Origin: Pseudofrankia coriaricola
GTDB taxonomy: Bacteria > Actinomycetota > Actinomycetes > Frankiales > Frankiaceae
Direction: 5' to 3'
NCBI RefSeq assembly: GCF_001854805.1
Contig: NZ_MBLO01000243.1
Span: 1-64,000, forward strand
Length of the DNA: 64,000 nucleotides
This document shows positions 1 through 9,333 of this stretch, piece by piece (positions within the stretch are counted from its first letter, which is position 1; each line of letters starts with the position of its first letter). The position numbers were made by a program, and so were the translations under genes. A model generated the notes under the pieces. That model did no database searches, was not told where the DNA came from, and saw nothing but the letters and a program-made list of their open reading frames with translations.

Positions 1-401
1 CCGATCGCCGTCGGGAACGACGTGAACCCGGGTGACACCACCCCGTTCAGCGCCTCCACGTGGAAGATCGCCGGAATGCCGAGCCGGGTACGGGTGACCA
101 GGAACCGCTGGATCTCGTTGACGGCCTTCGCCACCTGGTCGGGCGTCTTGTGGCCCAGCATTCCGAGCGCCGCGACGTGACCGATCCCCAGCCCCAGGGC
201 GCGCTCCGCCGCGTCCTGGAGCAAGCCGTCGACGCCGAGAAGCCCGGTCGGCATCGTCGAGGTGACCTGCTGCGCCTTCTCCTCGACGGTCATCGTCCGC
301 AGGAGCTCGGTCGCCCGATCCGCTGGACTCGAGGTGGCGTCCCGGCTCATGCGTGACTCCTTGCCGAGTTCGCCCGGCCGTCCAGAGAGCGTGTCCGTCA
401 T
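1..401 (-). CDS. GH3 beta-glucosidase/beta-xylosidase, N-terminal part (cut by window edge)
   Basis: Reading leftward from the ATG at 399-401, the first 133 residues look like the start of a family 3 glycoside hydrolase: a TVEEKAQQ segment, then RTRLGIPAIFHVEALNG, the usual N-terminal blade before the barrel. The rest lies outside the window. The start is supported by GGAGG seven bases upstream, and the ATG overlaps the stop of the GH2 gene as ATGA, so the two are probably translationally coupled. An alternative internal ATG is at 348-350. GH3 enzymes remove terminal glucose or xylose from short oligosaccharides, which fits the GH2 and GH43 neighbours. No signal peptide is visible, so it probably acts in the cytoplasm. 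Confidence 0.85.
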   Translation of the reverse strand, partial: MTDTLSGRPGELGKESRMSRDATSSPADRATELLRTMTVEEKAQQVTSTMPTGLLGVDGLLQDAAERALGLGIGHVAALGMLGHKTPDQVAKAVNEIQRFLVTRTRLGIPAIFHVEALNGVVSPGFTSFPTAI

Positions 402-2917
402 CGCGGTTCCTCCGCCCGGCTCGCCGGCACCGCCTCGAGGCGGGCGGCGACGGGTGGACAGCCATCGGCCGTCACGGTCACGGTGATCGCGCCGGGCGCG
501 GTCGGGCGGATGACAGCGAGCGCCCGCCCGTCGAAGGTCGTCCGGATTGTGTCGAAGAAGTTCTCCTCCGACCGCGGGTCCGCGCTGCCGAAACCCGCCA
601 GCACCCCCGGCCCGGCAACCTCCACGACCACCCGGCGGTCGGCCGTGTTGTAAAGGTTGCCTTCGGCATCGACCAGGCTGACGGCCACGAACGCCAGGTC
701 GCGGTCATCAGCCGTGATCCGGGCCCGGTCGACCGTCACGTCCAGCCGGACGTCACCGGTTGCCGACCGCAGGGACATCCGGCCGGTCTCGTGCCCGTCG
801 GCGTAGGCGACGGCGGTCAGCTCACCGGGCTCGTAGACAGTGTCGAACGCGGCGATGAACCGGTTCTTCTCCCCCGCCGGCGCCCTGCCGACCGAACGGC
901 CGTTGACCAGCAGCTCGACCTCGTCCGCGGCCGAGTAGACGTCGACCCGGACCGGCTTGTCCTCCCGGCCGTCCCAGCTCCAGCTGGCGAGGGAGTCACT
1001 CCACGACCACCACGTCGCCAGCCGGACCGGCTCGCCATACCGCTCGGGGCGGTGGACGGCGATGAAGGGCTCGGCCCGCAGCCCGAAGACGATCTCCCGG
1101 TAGTAGGAGGCCGGACGACGATGACCGGTGATGTCGATGTCACCGCACCACGCCGCCAACCACGGATAGGGGCCCTGATGACCCAGCATCGCGCCGGCCG
1201 ACGCCTCAGGGTCGCTCTGGTACTCGACCCGGCCGATCCCCGGCTCGCCGAGGTAGTCCCAGCCGGTCCAGGTGAAGTCCCCGATGACGTGGCTGTTGTC
1301 CTGGACGAGCCGCCAGTTGCGATCGATGTCCGACGGATACGTCTCGGTACCGACGATCACCCGGTTGGGAAACAGCGTCCGGTCCAGCTGATACCTGGAG
1401 TCGAGATAGTTGTAGCCAGCGACATCCAGGTACGCCATGGACTCCGCGGTCCGCGTGGTGACGATCTCGGAGGTCATCAACGTCGGCATGAACTCACGAA
1501 AGCGAGTCATCAGGTCGTTGACGTCGCCGGTCGTGTCGCCCGTTGAAGCGGCGTCCGCACTGGGCTTCTCCGCGGACCCAGTTCCGCCGCCGGCCATGAC
1601 CGAGAACAGGTCCGGCCCGGCGGCCAGCAGGCCATTGACGGCGTTCGTGACGAACCGGGTGCCGTCGAGCTCACGGACCTTCTCGGCGAGCCGGCGACCG
1701 AGCACCGCCCCGGGCGCTGTGCCCACCTCTGGAATCTCGTTGCCGATGCAGTAGAAGACGACACAGGGGTGGTTGACGTCCTTCGTCACCATCGCGCGCA
1801 CGTCCGACTCCCACTGGCCGGCGAAGTCGTCGGCGTAGTCGTGCGCGGACTTCGACCGGGTCCAGACATCACTCAGCTCGTCCATCACGAGCATGCCGAG
1901 CTGATCGCACGCGTCGAGCAACGCCCTGCTGACCGGGTTGTGAGCGCTGCGGATCGCGTTGAAGCCGGCCTGCTTGAGGATCTCCACCCGACGCCACTCG
2001 GCCCGGTCAATGGTGGCCGCGCCGAGCACGCCGTTGTCGTGGTGAATGCAGGCGCCGCGCAGCTTCACCGGTTCACCGTTGATCCGCAGGCCCCGGCGGG
2101 CATCGACCGTCAGCGAGCGGATGCCGAAAGGCGTCGCCTGTTCGTCGAGACGATCAGAGCCGGCGGTGACGGTCGTCCTGCACGTGTAGAGGTAGGGATG
2201 CTCCACACCCCACAATCGAGGCCCGACCACGGTCAGCCGCTGGCGCAGGACGGCTTCGTCCCCGGGAAACACGGTGACCGGCGCGACGTCCCTGGCGACG
2301 ACCTCGCCATCGGCGTCCACGATCTCACTGGCCACCTCGACCGTCCGCGTCACAGCCGACTCGTTCTGGATCTCGGTTGCCACCACCACGATGGCCAGGT
2401 CGTCGTCGACGACCGGGGTCGTGACGCGCACGCCGTCGAGCGCCAGGTGCAGTAGGTCGGCGACGATGATGCTCGTGTCGCGGTAGATGCCGCCGCCGCT
2501 GTACCACCGGCTGTCGTCCTGGCTGCGCGCCTCCACCCGCACCTCGTTGTCCGCCCCGTACCGCAGCAGATGGTCGGCGCGGACGCGGAAGGTGGAGTAG
2601 CCACTGGCGCACTGCCCCGCCAGGTCGCCGTTGAGGTAGACCCGGGCATGGCGGTAGACGCCCTCGAACTCCAGCGTGACCCGCCGCGCCCGGTACTCCA
2701 CCGGCACAAAGAACGTCTTCGTGTACTCATAGCCATCCGCCGGGAAGTAGCCGCGGTGACCCGCCTCAGCATCCGAACCGTCCCGCTCACGGCACACCAT
2801 CGCGTCGTGCGGCAGCCGGACCGCCTCCCACCCGTCATTCGCCCGGCCGAGCAGCGCCTGGAACGCGTCGGGCTTGCGGCGGTACGACCAGCCGTCGTTG
2901 AACGATCTACGGATCAA
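398..2917 (-). CDS. GH2 glycosidase (beta-galactosidase/beta-glucuronidase-like), 839 aa
   Basis: This is a family 2 glycoside hydrolase with sugar-binding and immunoglobulin-like domains, then a TIM barrel and C-terminal accessory domains. The acid/base Glu is in CIGNEIPE near residue 394 and the nucleophile in GTETYPS near residue 525. Its substrate is not readable from sequence. The open frame runs up to 3049, but that start lies inside the operator at 3044-3067. I prefer TTG at 2915-2917, which has GGGAG seven bases upstream and gives the family-like beginning MIRRSFNDGW. It has no signal peptide. It is transcribed away from the LacI gene and overlaps the downstream GH3 start. Confidence 0.87.
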   Translation of the reverse strand: MIRRSFNDGWSYRRKPDAFQALLGRANDGWEAVRLPHDAMVCRERDGSDAEAGHRGYFPADGYEYTKTFFVPVEYRARRVTLEFEGVYRHARVYLNGDLAGQCASGYSTFRVRADHLLRYGADNEVRVEARSQDDSRWYSGGGIYRDTSIIVADLLHLALDGVRVTTPVVDDDLAIVVVATEIQNESAVTRTVEVASEIVDADGEVVARDVAPVTVFPGDEAVLRQRLTVVGPRLWGVEHPYLYTCRTTVTAGSDRLDEQATPFGIRSLTVDARRGLRINGEPVKLRGACIHHDNGVLGAATIDRAEWRRVEILKQAGFNAIRSAHNPVSRALLDACDQLGMLVMDELSDVWTRSKSAHDYADDFAGQWESDVRAMVTKDVNHPCVVFYCIGNEIPEVGTAPGAVLGRRLAEKVRELDGTRFVTNAVNGLLAAGPDLFSVMAGGGTGSAEKPSADAASTGDTTGDVNDLMTRFREFMPTLMTSEIVTTRTAESMAYLDVAGYNYLDSRYQLDRTLFPNRVIVGTETYPSDIDRNWRLVQDNSHVIGDFTWTGWDYLGEPGIGRVEYQSDPEASAGAMLGHQGPYPWLAAWCGDIDITGHRRPASYYREIVFGLRAEPFIAVHRPERYGEPVRLATWWSWSDSLASWSWDGREDKPVRVDVYSAADEVELLVNGRSVGRAPAGEKNRFIAAFDTVYEPGELTAVAYADGHETGRMSLRSATGDVRLDVTVDRARITADDRDLAFVAVSLVDAEGNLYNTADRRVVVEVAGPGVLAGFGSADPRSEENFFDTIRTTFDGRALAVIRPTAPGAITVTVTADGCPPVAARLEAVPASRAEEPR

Positions 2918-3043
2918 TCCAGCTCTCCCGGTCGTGTGCCAGGCTTGGCTGCCACGAGAGGTGACAGCCGAAGGCAGGTCGGCCCTACGGCGGGCAAGGG
3001 CATGAGGCGGCGAACCTGGCCGGACGACACACCTCGTGCCCAA

Positions 3044-3067
3044 CATCACTAGCGGGTGCTAGTGATG
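3044..3067. promoter_or_regulatory. LacI-type operator between the GH2 and LacI genes
   Basis: A perfect inverted repeat with arms CATCACTAGC and GCTAGTGATG around GGGT lies in the divergent promoter region. It shares CTAGC/GCTAG arms with the palindrome before the GH43 gene at 4357-4370, and CTAGCGCGC recurs at 3092-3100. The adjacent LacI protein is the natural ligand, inferred from position. Confidence 0.7.
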
Positions 3068-3144
3068 TGGGATGTAAGCTAGCATCGGCGACTAGCGCGC
3101 ACAAGTCCAACGTGTTTCGGACCAACGTGACGGGAGGGCGGGCG

Positions 3145-4146
3145 GTGGCCGTGCCAGAGCCGACCACCAGTCGGCGGGTGACCGCCCTGGACGTCGCCCG
3201 CGAAGCGGGCGTCTCGCGGGCGACCGTCGGGTTCGTCCTGAACAACACCCCGGGCCAGACGATCCCGGAGAGCACCCGCAAACGGGTGCTACAGGCCGCC
3301 GAACGCCTCGGCTACCGACCCAACAGCGCCGCACGCGCCCTCGCCAGCGGACGCAGCCGCATCATCCTGCTCGTCCTGCCCGACTGGCCGGTGGAGTTCC
3401 GGATGCAGGACTACCTGGACGAGGTCTCCCTCGCGCTGGACAAGGCCGGCTACTCACTGGTGACCTACACCCGCCACCCCGACCAGGCAGCCCGGCCACT
3501 CTGGGAGTCTCTCAGCCCTGATCTTGTGGTTGGTACCATCCCGTTCAACTCACCCGACGTCGCGTCCATGCTCGCGTGCGGAGTCCGGCAGATCTATCCA
3601 GATCCCGACCGCCCGGACCCTCCTGATGTCTCACTCGCGATCAGCGCCGGGCCGGAACTCCAGGTCGACCACCTTCACGAACGCGGCCACCGCAATCTGA
3701 TCTTTGCTGCCTTCGTCGAGGCCCGAACATCCTCAATGGTCCTCGCTCGACACCAAGCCGCATCCGACCGAGCGCGCTTTCAGGGTTTGGCGGCACTCGG
3801 CCTGGAGCGCATCAACTACCGCGATGACTCCCCTGACGACGCGGTCCGCCGATGGATCGACGCCGGCATCACCGGCGTGGTCGCCTTCAACGACGACGTC
3901 GCCGCCGCGATAGCCAGCGCGGCGGTCCGCGCCGGCCTGCGAATGCCCGCGGACATCGCGGTCATCGGCCACGACGACTCCCCGATCGCGACGATGTTCG
4001 TACCCGCGCTGTCCACCATCCGGATCGACACCGCCGCCCTGGGACGCGGCTTCGCCGACTTCGTGCTGCACCGGGTCGACCGTCGCCCACTGCCCGCCTC
4101 GCTTACCTTGCCGAATCTCACCGTCGTGCGACGTGAGACCACCTAA
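3145..4146 (+). CDS. LacI-family transcriptional regulator of the hemicellulose locus
   Basis: The N-terminal helix-turn-helix reads TALDVAREAGVSRATVGFVLNN, followed by the hinge segment RPNSAARALASGRS and a periplasmic-binding-protein-like sugar domain ending in FVLHRVDRRPLP. The start is GTG at 3145, seven bases after GGGAGG; an in-frame ATG at 3067 sits in the operator and would add an atypical leader. LacI proteins usually repress sugar genes until an oligosaccharide inducer binds. Here the divergent GH2-GH3 pair and the downstream GH43 gene share its likely operator type, so it probably controls both units and itself. The effector, perhaps a xylo-oligosaccharide, is a guess. Confidence 0.88.
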   Translation: MAVPEPTTSRRVTALDVAREAGVSRATVGFVLNNTPGQTIPESTRKRVLQAAERLGYRPNSAARALASGRSRIILLVLPDWPVEFRMQDYLDEVSLALDKAGYSLVTYTRHPDQAARPLWESLSPDLVVGTIPFNSPDVASMLACGVRQIYPDPDRPDPPDVSLAISAGPELQVDHLHERGHRNLIFAAFVEARTSSMVLARHQAASDRARFQGLAALGLERINYRDDSPDDAVRRWIDAGITGVVAFNDDVAAAIASAAVRAGLRMPADIAVIGHDDSPIATMFVPALSTIRIDTAALGRGFADFVLHRVDRRPLPASLTLPNLTVVRRETT

Positions 4147-4356
4147 ACCGCCGACGGGCGAAGTCGGGCATCCTGACAGCACGCGGATCCGCACCACGCT
4201 TGCCGCCAAGCTGCGCGACACGACCGAGTCTCGCCATCCGCGCGGCCTCGGGTAGTCGCAAGGTCTCCGCCAATCCGGTCACGACCTACGACGGCACGGC
4301 CGGAGCGCGAGCCGACAGCCGTGGCAGTCGTCCCCGGTCGACCGACCATCGAGGAA

Positions 4357-4370
4357 CTAGCGCGCGCTAG
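4357..4370. promoter_or_regulatory. LacI-type operator upstream of the GH43 gene
   Basis: CTAGCGCGCGCTAG is a perfect 14-bp palindrome ending 11 bases before the GH43 start codon, a position suited to blocking transcription or ribosome access. It shares CTAGC arms with the 3044-3067 site. The rest of the gap 4147-4381 holds nothing I recognise. Confidence 0.68.
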
Positions 4371-4381
4371 CCTGAGGTGCC

Positions 4382-5857
4382 ATGAACGTCAATCCGATCC
4401 TGCCCGGCTTCCACCCGGACCCGTCGATCTGCCGGGTCGGCGCGGATTACTACCTCGTGACCTCGAGCTTCGAGTACTTCCCCGGGGTACCGATCTTCCA
4501 CAGCACGGACCTCATCGGCTGGGAACAGCTCGGCAACGTGCTCGACCGCCCCGCCCAGCTGAACGTGGCCCCGGGCCTCGCCTCCGCCAGCACCGGGATC
4601 TTCGCGCCGACCCTGCGCCACCACGACGGCAGATTCTGGCTCGTCACGACGAACTTCACCGACGTCCGCAGGGGCCACCTCATCGTCCAGACAACCGACC
4701 CGGCCGGCGCCTGGACCGACCCGGTCCACACCGGCGGCGCGACGGTCGGGATCGACCCCGACCTGGCCTGGGACGAGGACGGCACCTGCTACCTGACGTG
4801 GTGCTTCCCCGGCAAGATCATGCAGGCCGCCGTCGACCCCGAGAGCGGGAAGCTGCTCTCCGAGCCCCACGGCCTATGGAGCGGGACTGGGCTCGCGCAC
4901 CCCGAAGGCCCGCACCTGTTCCGCCGGGACGGCTGGTGGTACCTCGTCATCGCCGAAGGCGGCACCGACCGCGGCCACGCCGTGTCGATCGCGCGCTCGC
5001 GCTCCATCACCGGCCCCTTCACCGGCAACCCCGCCAACCCGATCCTCACCCACAGCGGCACCGAGCACCCGGTCCAGAGCACCGGCCACGCGGACCTCGT
5101 CGAGCTTCCCGACGGCGAATGGGCGATGGTGCACCTCGGGGTATGCCCACGCGGCACGTTCCCCAAGTTCCACGTCAACGGTCGTGAATCGTTCCTGACC
5201 GGCATCACCTGGGCCGACGGCTGGCCAGTGGTGGCGGAGGACCGGTTCACGGTGCCGGTCCGGGCCAACTCCTTCGCCGACGAGTTCCTCACGCCGACGC
5301 TGCACCCCCGCTGGATCTCCCCCGGGACCGACCCTCAGACCTTCACCCGCCACCGACCCGGCGGCGGCATCACCCTCGCCGCGGGCCGGGCACCCGACGT
5401 GGGCGAAGCGAAGCATCTGCTGGCCGTGCGCGCCCAGGACCCGCACTGGCAGGCCACCGCGACTCTCCCCGAGGGTGACGTCTGCCTGACCGTCCGGATC
5501 GACGACGCGCACTGGGCCGCCGTCGAACGGCGCGGGGACGTACTCACCGCCAGAATGGTGCTCGGCCCGCTCGACCAGACCCTCGCCACCACCGCCGGGA
5601 TCAGCGCGGACGACGCACTGGCCGTTCGCGCCGTAGCGCACGCCGACGCCGCCACCTTCCGCGCCGGCCCCGACCAGCTCGAGCTCGGCCACATCACCGG
5701 CGGCGAATTCCGACCACTCGCCAGGGTCGACGGACGCTACCTCTCGACAGAGGTCGCCGGCGGTTTCACCGGACGCGTCATCGGGGTCGAAGCGATCGGC
5801 ACCGACGCCGTACTGGCGCGATTCGAATACCTCACCCTGGAACCGGGCACGCCCTGA
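4382..5857 (+). CDS. GH43 beta-xylosidase/alpha-L-arabinofuranosidase, 491 aa
   Basis: The protein opens NPILPGFHPDPSICRVG, the classic start of the GH43 five-bladed propeller of xylan beta-xylosidases, and keeps the three acidic catalytic positions: Asp13 (HPDP), Asp125 (GIDPDL) and Glu175 (HPEGPH). The last 180 residues form the beta-sandwich found in the longer GH43 members. No signal peptide is present, so it should cleave imported xylo-oligosaccharides in the cytoplasm. The start has GAGG four bases upstream, just after the palindromic operator. Together with GH2 and GH3 it makes a compact hemicellulose side-chain and backbone degradation set. Xylosidase versus arabinofuranosidase activity cannot be separated by eye. 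Confidence 0.9.
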   Translation: MNVNPILPGFHPDPSICRVGADYYLVTSSFEYFPGVPIFHSTDLIGWEQLGNVLDRPAQLNVAPGLASASTGIFAPTLRHHDGRFWLVTTNFTDVRRGHLIVQTTDPAGAWTDPVHTGGATVGIDPDLAWDEDGTCYLTWCFPGKIMQAAVDPESGKLLSEPHGLWSGTGLAHPEGPHLFRRDGWWYLVIAEGGTDRGHAVSIARSRSITGPFTGNPANPILTHSGTEHPVQSTGHADLVELPDGEWAMVHLGVCPRGTFPKFHVNGRESFLTGITWADGWPVVAEDRFTVPVRANSFADEFLTPTLHPRWISPGTDPQTFTRHRPGGGITLAAGRAPDVGEAKHLLAVRAQDPHWQATATLPEGDVCLTVRIDDAHWAAVERRGDVLTARMVLGPLDQTLATTAGISADDALAVRAVAHADAATFRAGPDQLELGHITGGEFRPLARVDGRYLSTEVAGGFTGRVIGVEAIGTDAVLARFEYLTLEPGTP

Positions 5858-5973
5858 GCCGGTCAACCGCGGCTGGAACCGTCGGAGGCGGGCCGCGGAG
5901 CGGAGGCGGCCAGGTGGGGGCCTCGCCCTCATCGCCGCCGGCCGCCCCGCAGGACCTCATCTCCTGCTCTATG

Positions 5974-7737
5974 TCACGCGACTGCCTGCTCGCGGCAGTA
6001 GGAGCGGTACGTCGACGACGAACGAAGCAGCGAAGTATGGGTGCCGATGTCGCCGACTCGTCCCCGTTCGACAACCACGATCTGGTCGGCCTTGTGGATG
6101 GTGGCGATGCGATGGGCGATGACGAGTGACGTCCGGTTGGCGAGGAGCCGGTCGAGGGCGCCGAGCACGAGACGCTCACTGGTGGCGTCGAGTGCGCTCG
6201 TCGCCTCGTCCAGGACGACGATCGCCGGGTCCTTCAGCATCACCCTCGCGATGGCGAGGCGTTGTCGCTGGCCGCCGGAGAGCGTGACGCCGCGTTCGCC
6301 GAGCTCGGCATGGATTCCGCTGTCCCACATTCTTACGAACTCCCAGGCGTTCGCCGCCTCCAGCGCCGAAATGATCTCCTCGTCGGTGGCCGTCGGCTTG
6401 GCCATTCGAAGGTTGCGTGCCAGCGAGCCGCTGAGCAGGACGGAGTCCTGGAAGACGACACCCACGGCGGCGCGCACCGAGGCCTGGGTGACCTCGCGGA
6501 GATCATGACCGTCGATCGTCACGCGGCCGCCGGTCGGGTCGAAGAACCTAAGCAGCAGCTGGGCGACGGTGGACTTCCCCGCGCCGGACGGGCCGACGAG
6601 CGCTGTTGCCTGACCGGGTTCGATGGTCAGGTCGAACTGGTCGAGGACCAGGCGTGACTCCCTTCCCGGGTAAGCGAACGAGACCTGTTCGAAGGCGACG
6701 CCGCCGCGGGTGATGGCCAGGGCAGGTGCGTGGGGGCGGTCAGCCACCGCGGGCCGTTCGTGAAGCAGCTCTGCTGTGCGTTCGCTCGCGGTCAGGCCGG
6801 CGATGACCTCCGGCAGGGTGGTCATGACCTGCGTGAGCGCGTTCGACCCGCGCAGCCAGAAGCCCCAGATGGCGACCACGTCACCGATCTCGAGCGTGCC
6901 TGTCGCCGTGCGCCAGGCACCGATGAACAGGAGCAGGAAGGGTGCGACGAACGAGAGGTGGAAGCCGAGGGGGTCGGCGTAACGGTGCTGGAGCCGTGCG
7001 AAGATCTCCGAGCCGATACGAATTCGTTCGGTTCCGCCGCGGACCTGGTCCAGGGCGTCGTCCTCGGCGTTGAACGCCTTGAGAAGCGCGTTCACGCCGA
7101 GCATTTCGGCGAGTGTCCCGGACGTCCTGCCCAGCTCGTCTCTGATGTCGCGGCTGTGGCGGCGAAGCCGCGGAAGGACCAGCAGCGTCCACACGACGGC
7201 CACAGCGAGCAACCCGAGCGCGAGCAGCGCCATCCACAGGTCGACCCACGCGATGAGCCCCACCGAGATGACCAGCAGCGCCGCCGCCCACCACAACACC
7301 AGGCCCTGCCAGACCGCCAGCTCCAGGCGCTCGGTGTCCTGGTTGATCAGGGCGGCGACGTCGCCGACGCGCGAGCGGTGGAAGAAGTCCATCGACAGTC
7401 GCTGCACATGCTCGTACAAGGCGCGCCGCAGGTTGTTGGCCCACCGCGCGGCTCCGCGGCGGGTCCAGGTATGCGCGAGGTAGGCCGCGACGAGGAAAGT
7501 CGTGGCTATGGCGATCGCGCCCAACACGGGTCCCTGCCAACCCGCGCGGACGAACTGGTGCGGATCACGTTGGATGCGGTTGAGCACGACCCGGAACACG
7601 GCAGGGGTGAGACTCTGCGCGACGGCGTCGACGAGAATGAGCAGGTAGCCGCCGACGAGGAGCCGCCCGCCGTCACCGGCGTGCTCGAACAATGTGCGCA
7701 GCGCGTGCGGTTCCCGCGCGCGGCGGTCAGGTTCCAT
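5974..7737 (-). CDS. ABC transporter, fused permease and ATPase (exporter type), 587 aa
   Basis: A type I exporter half-transporter with about six membrane helices in the first 330 residues, then a nucleotide-binding domain with Walker A GPSGAGKST, signature LSGGQRQR, Walker B VVLDEATSALD and the switch His in VIAHR. Such proteins work as homo- or heterodimers; no partner gene lies beside it, so a homodimer is likely. It begins 21 bases after the stop of the PhyH-like oxygenase gene, so the two are probably co-transcribed and the exporter may move that enzyme's product or a related lipid. The ribosome binding site before the ATG is weak. The substrate is unknown. Confidence 0.92.
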   Translation of the reverse strand: MEPDRRAREPHALRTLFEHAGDGGRLLVGGYLLILVDAVAQSLTPAVFRVVLNRIQRDPHQFVRAGWQGPVLGAIAIATTFLVAAYLAHTWTRRGAARWANNLRRALYEHVQRLSMDFFHRSRVGDVAALINQDTERLELAVWQGLVLWWAAALLVISVGLIAWVDLWMALLALGLLAVAVVWTLLVLPRLRRHSRDIRDELGRTSGTLAEMLGVNALLKAFNAEDDALDQVRGGTERIRIGSEIFARLQHRYADPLGFHLSFVAPFLLLFIGAWRTATGTLEIGDVVAIWGFWLRGSNALTQVMTTLPEVIAGLTASERTAELLHERPAVADRPHAPALAITRGGVAFEQVSFAYPGRESRLVLDQFDLTIEPGQATALVGPSGAGKSTVAQLLLRFFDPTGGRVTIDGHDLREVTQASVRAAVGVVFQDSVLLSGSLARNLRMAKPTATDEEIISALEAANAWEFVRMWDSGIHAELGERGVTLSGGQRQRLAIARVMLKDPAIVVLDEATSALDATSERLVLGALDRLLANRTSLVIAHRIATIHKADQIVVVERGRVGDIGTHTSLLRSSSTYRSYCREQAVA

Positions 7738-7758
7738 TGAGGTGTTCGCGGTGCCCTG

Positions 7759-8979
7759 TCACGGCCGGCCACCTTGTTCGAGAAGAATCCGGGATACCCG
7801 TTCACGCAGCTCGGAGAGGGCCCGGGCGCCCTCGGCGTCCGTCTCGCGCCGAACGAGCGAGAACCCCGTGTACATGACGCGGCGTTCCTGGACGAGCGGC
7901 GGCGTCGACTCGTGCAACGTGCAGCTCAGGTGCACCGTGACATCGCCCGGATCGGTCGGGACGGCGACGACGGGCAGGTAGGGCCGGGTTTTGGCGATCT
8001 CCACCGGCATCAGCACCCGGTGCGAACCGGCGATGACGCGTAGCTGCCCGTTCGCCTCGCTGCTGGCGGTGACGGCGATGCCCACGACCGTGCCGGAGCA
8101 CTGGTAGGCGTGCCGGCCGAAGTGGCAGTCGCGGTGGAAGCTCACGTCCGACGCGCCGGCCACGACATCTCGGGGCTTGATGAGCGCTTCCAGTGCACGG
8201 CTGTCGCCCTGCTTCTGGACGAGATCGTCGCTCCCGGCCAGTGTACGACGCAGCTGGTCCCAGCGGTCGCTGCGCAGAATCGACGCGGTCGTCGGGGACC
8301 TGCCGACGAACTCCTGCAGCCGGACGCACAGACGGGTTCCGTCGGCCACAGTCGCCCACCAGGACCGGCCGTCACCCTCGTGGTAGTCGGGGAGCGCCCG
8401 GTCCATATCGTCCGAGACCAGCTGCATGTCGGTCGGGTCCACCCAGCCTCGCAGATGGAGAAAACCGGCCTCGCGCAGGAAGTGCGCGACGTCCGCCGGG
8501 TCGTCATCCGGGGTGAAGACACGGCCGAGGTCCAGTGACGCGCCATGACGGTCAAGGAACTCGATCCCGTCGTCGACGAGCGGCCAGCCCTCGAGCAATG
8601 CCAGCCACAGCGAGTCCCAGACCGACACGTCCCGCTCGCTGCCGCCACGATAACGCAGCTCACGCGCGACGATCATGGCATTGAACGAACGCTGGTTCTG
8701 CACCCAGTCGGAGAACGCGTCCTCGTCGAACGTCACTACGAGCGCGCCGTCGGCGATACCCGGAGACACGGCCAGGCCGCCGCCGGCGCCCGAAAACGAC
8801 CAGGACCGGTCGCCGACCTCGACAGCGAGCGGCGGCGCGTCGAATGCCTCGATCCCTTGCACCACAAGAGCACCGTTACGCGCGGCGAGGTCGGGGAACT
8901 CGCTCGCGAGAAAGTCCTCCATCCCCATCTTGCGCACGTCGGCGTCGAACCGGGTACGGCGATCCAGAGCTATTGGCAT
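7759..8979 (-). CDS. Phytanoyl-CoA dioxygenase (PhyH)-like Fe(II)/2-oxoglutarate oxygenase with N-terminal SCP2-like region
   Basis: The C-terminal half has the PhyH metal triad: His282 and Asp284 in SFHRDCHFG, His356 in CTLHEST, and an Arg pair in ERRVMYTGF for 2-oxoglutarate. The first 150 residues resemble a small lipid-binding SCP2-type fold (a loose match by eye). The start is taken as the ATG at 8977-8979, which follows GGGAG closely; an ATG at 9012 is less well placed. PhyH enzymes hydroxylate acyl-CoAs or natural-product scaffolds. The downstream exporter and divergent MarR gene suggest a small tailoring-and-export unit. The substrate is not readable. Confidence 0.78.
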   Translation of the reverse strand: MPIALDRRTRFDADVRKMGMEDFLASEFPDLAARNGALVVQGIEAFDAPPLAVEVGDRSWSFSGAGGGLAVSPGIADGALVVTFDEDAFSDWVQNQRSFNAMIVARELRYRGGSERDVSVWDSLWLALLEGWPLVDDGIEFLDRHGASLDLGRVFTPDDDPADVAHFLREAGFLHLRGWVDPTDMQLVSDDMDRALPDYHEGDGRSWWATVADGTRLCVRLQEFVGRSPTTASILRSDRWDQLRRTLAGSDDLVQKQGDSRALEALIKPRDVVAGASDVSFHRDCHFGRHAYQCSGTVVGIAVTASSEANGQLRVIAGSHRVLMPVEIAKTRPYLPVVAVPTDPGDVTVHLSCTLHESTPPLVQERRVMYTGFSLVRRETDAEGARALSELRERVSRILLEQGGRP

Positions 8980-9333
8980 ACGTCTCCCACTCCCACTGTT
9001 CTCGGGGATCAAGAATTACCGAATCGTCACCATCCGAGGCGTCCCCCGCCAGGCGTGGCCGGTGTCGCCCGTCAGGACGCCCCTGTCGATCACGTCCGCG
9101 CTCAGGTCGGGAAGATGGAGCGCACCAGAGCACGGGACGATCCGGAGGCGGCCACGAGGTCAACATCGCGTCCGCGCGGGCGCGCATACGGCCCAGACAA
9201 ACGGATCAGCACGCGGTCTCCCCTCGGCGTTCGGGTCCGGCTGACAGGCGGGGCCCGGCCTGCGCGCCTGGCACACTGAGCCAGGACCGGAGTTCCATCA
9301 ACATAGATGTATCATCCCTGATGTAAGGATGCC
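8980..9333. other. Divergent promoter region, PhyH/ABC operon versus MarR gene
   Basis: No gene is supported in this 354-bp gap. Close to the MarR start there is an AT-richer stretch with GATGTA at 9307-9312 and again at 9319-9324 and a short inverted repeat CATC-CCT-GATG at 9313-9323. These are candidate MarR-binding elements, inferred only from position. Confidence 0.4.

Noticed and set aside
353-1546. Long plus-strand open frame opposite the GH2 gene
   Set aside because: Arg/Pro/Val-rich shadow of the GH2 coding strand without a motif.
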